The notes beneath the pieces are model-generated. The model was not told the origin of the DNA, did no database searches, and saw nothing but the letters and a program-made list of their open reading frames with translations. Source: Amanita rubescens (lineage: Eukaryota > Basidiomycota > Agaricomycetes > Agaricales > Amanitaceae). From it: DNA of 64,000 nucleotides. Numbering within the stretch: the first letter of the stretch is position 1; each line of letters begins with the position of its first letter. Positions 63,501 through 64,000 of the stretch are shown here, one piece after another. The position numbers were made by a program, and so were the translations under genes. The stretch lies in the NCBI GenBank assembly GCA_015039365.1, contig WION01000042.1:62001-126000 (forward strand). Reading direction: 5' to 3'.

Positions 63501-64000
63501 GAGATCTTCGTCCTCATCTGCGTTCAATTCTTCTTCTTTTTGGATATACCGAAGGTACATTTCGGTTTCTTCGTCGTAATCAAACGTAGTTTCTTTTTCC
63601 GGATCGATCTTCCTTTCGTCGGGGAATCTAACTGTTCCTTCAGACCAATCTATTCTGGGGTTGATTTCTCGGAGCCAAGGTAATCCTAGTATCAGTCGTT
63701 GATCGCCTAGTCGTGTGACATAAAACCAGTCTTTAAACCGGTTATTTTCGATGTTATAGCTTATCTGGATTTTATACCGTATATCTCCAGACTTGTTATT
63801 TGTTCCGTCCACATTTCGCACTGGGATGGGTTTCTTTAAGCGAGTGATTTCGTTCCAATTGACGAGTGAGCTATCGACGAATTTTCCTTGTGCGCCTGAG
63901 TCGATAAGGGCTTTGGTTTCAGCGGTTTTTAGATTCGAACATTTGGTAATGGGAATGGTGATTTTATTTCTGGATATAGAAGATACTGTTACACCATTTA
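60468..64000 (-). CDS. Pol polyprotein of Ty3 element 2 (5' end outside window)
   Basis: The frame is open from the window edge to 60468. In order: protease (ALIDSGAQGKFVD near the edge), reverse transcriptase (WLVVYIDDMLIYG), RNase H (FLLETDASNWAVGAVL), and integrase zinc finger (HPGRLKTLELIRRDYYWPGM...CALCQ). The DDE core follows (VSMDFITDLP, LISDRGPQFTSKVF, AFHPQTDGESERLNQELETY), and a C-terminal chromodomain (YEIETIVSHRRKGNQWQFLV, KWKGYPTSDNSWE). There are no stops or missing catalytic residues in the visible part. The last 56 bases overlap the downstream third open frame. Confidence 0.92.
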   Translation of the reverse strand, partial: NGVTVSSISRNKITIPITKCSNLKTAETKALIDSGAQGKFVDSSLVNWNEITRLKKPIPVRNVDGTNNKSGDIRYKIQISYNIENNRFKDWFYVTRLGDQRLILGLPWLREINPRIDWSEGTVRFPDERKIDPEKETTFDYDEETEMYLRYIQKEEELNADEDEDLETDHLWIQAKTSASQALAHEHEDKSTKVELPPEYDKWRKVFDKQTSERFPISRQWDHAIDLKEGFKPKVAKNYPLSIHEEQLMNKWVDEQLKKGYIRPSQSPQASPFFYVAKKEKGELRPCQDYRYINSWTKRNAYPLPLVSDLLLKLRKAKYFSKLDLRWGYNNVRIKKGDEWKAAFTTNRGLFEPTVMLFGLCNSPSTFQTMMNEYFRDMIAEGWLVVYIDDMLIYGANEEETRERTKQVLQRLKENDLFLKLEKCKFVAKEVEFLGMIVKEGKIMMDPIKLAGISKWPEPKTVKQIRSFLGFANFYRKFIGNYAEIVAPLTELTKKTVPFRWDAECQKAFDTLKEKFLEEPVLVMPDPTKPFLLETDASNWAVGAVLKQRGSDGELHPCGFISHRLSDTEQRYQVYDRELLAIKKAFETWRHLLKGSPHTIMIHCDHKNLSYYKHPQKMTARQSRWWQEITEFDIKLEHVPGSKLIQADALSRRPDHINEEEAKAKEIPQTMISDDMVIAAINVSWADKITELLPQDKFAKVVINGLKHGKLPLRSKFNDWKNDNNIIRYQGRVYVPQNEELRNEIIKSHHDPVVMGHPGRLKTLELIRRDYYWPGMTTTVSKWVEGCALCQQMKVNTHPITPGLMPIKSHATRPFEQVSMDFITDLPIIDGFDSVLTVVDQGLTKGVIFIPCKKSFTAMDTANSYINDVYKRYGLPTTLISDRGPQFTSKVFEEICKIFGINHRKSTAFHPQTDGESERLNQELETYLRLYCVDHPKQWKDHLPLAEFAHNQWIHQSTKMTPFEIMFGIEPVAIPTAFPRINVPAAEDRFKVLTQIRDEALAAHELARQLMTQRVKGKSPAFKEGDLVWLDSRNLKTGQIRKFSPRREGPFKIEKILGPVTAKLELPPRWKIHPVFHVSLLTPYHENETHGPNFTRPTPDLIDNKEEYEIETIVSHRRKGNQWQFLVKWKGYPTSDNSWETEENLEHSEETLNEYKEQHGITAIVPTTRKSRKRRS

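Larger units (their letters stand above)
57825..64000 (-). mobile_element. Ty3/gypsy chromovirus (element 2), partial, runs off the window
   Basis: The order read 5' to 3' on the minus strand is pol (window edge to 60468), an additional open frame (60523-58313), a polypurine tract and the 3' LTR. Its gag (if any) and 5' LTR lie beyond 64000. Its Pol differs clearly from element 1, so it is a different family, not a second copy. Confidence 0.9.

Noticed and set aside
58256..64000. CRISPR-like or bacterial repeats
   Set aside because: No regularly spaced direct repeats; the repeats seen are LTR features and the genome is eukaryotic.

Overview
The window reads as nuclear DNA of a filamentous basidiomycete, most likely a mushroom-forming agaricomycete. 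Genes are split by many 35-60 bp GT...AG introns. The single-copy genes present (RHO1, AFG2, GPI16) are fungal. The rest of the gene complement is of the kind expanded in agaricomycetes: BTB and F-box proteins, HNH proteins, APH-type kinases, NB-ARC/TPR proteins, and Ty3 chromoviruses. All gene models were built by eye from reading frames, splice signals and conserved motifs. No database search was possible, and I do not name a species.

Layout. 1-4.3 kb is gene-poor with a few gene scraps. 4.3-7.4 kb holds three copies of a small protein with a possible PD-(D/E)XK core, two of them in a large inverted duplication; one copy has lost the motif Glu and one has a premature stop. 8-19.4 kb is a mixed region: a two-exon unknown gene, an HNH-domain gene and its segmental duplicate (frameshifted by a 7-bp tandem duplication and abutting a truncated APH kinase gene), a conserved unknown gene divergent from a BTB gene with a one-base frameshift, an intact APH kinase and a small Cys/His protein. 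19.4-24.7 kb is the housekeeping core: AFG2 (12 exons) and GPI16 (6 exons), head to head across 111 bp. 25.3-31.2 kb carries two tandem MFS drug:H+ antiporters with the same 11-exon structure.

33.9-36.3 kb encodes an intact NLR-like protein (predicted myristoylated N-terminus, NB-ARC, TPRs) in CpG-poor DNA. 38.2-47 kb holds RHO1, a DNA transposon (39145-43099) with perfect 16-bp terminal inverted repeats and a 7-bp target duplication, an ASCC1/AKAP7-like 2H phosphoesterase gene whose last codon was hit by that transposon, and a divergent membrane-anchored aspartic protease. 48.7-49.8 kb is an F-box-like gene.

50.7-64 kb is a second NLR gene destroyed by two Ty3/gypsy chromoviruses. The first is complete (328-bp LTRs that look identical, gag, pol, chromodomain) and carries a sequence signature of Tf1-type self-priming. 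The second runs off the window edge and has a large extra open frame downstream of pol with a CCHH zinc-knuckle-like motif.
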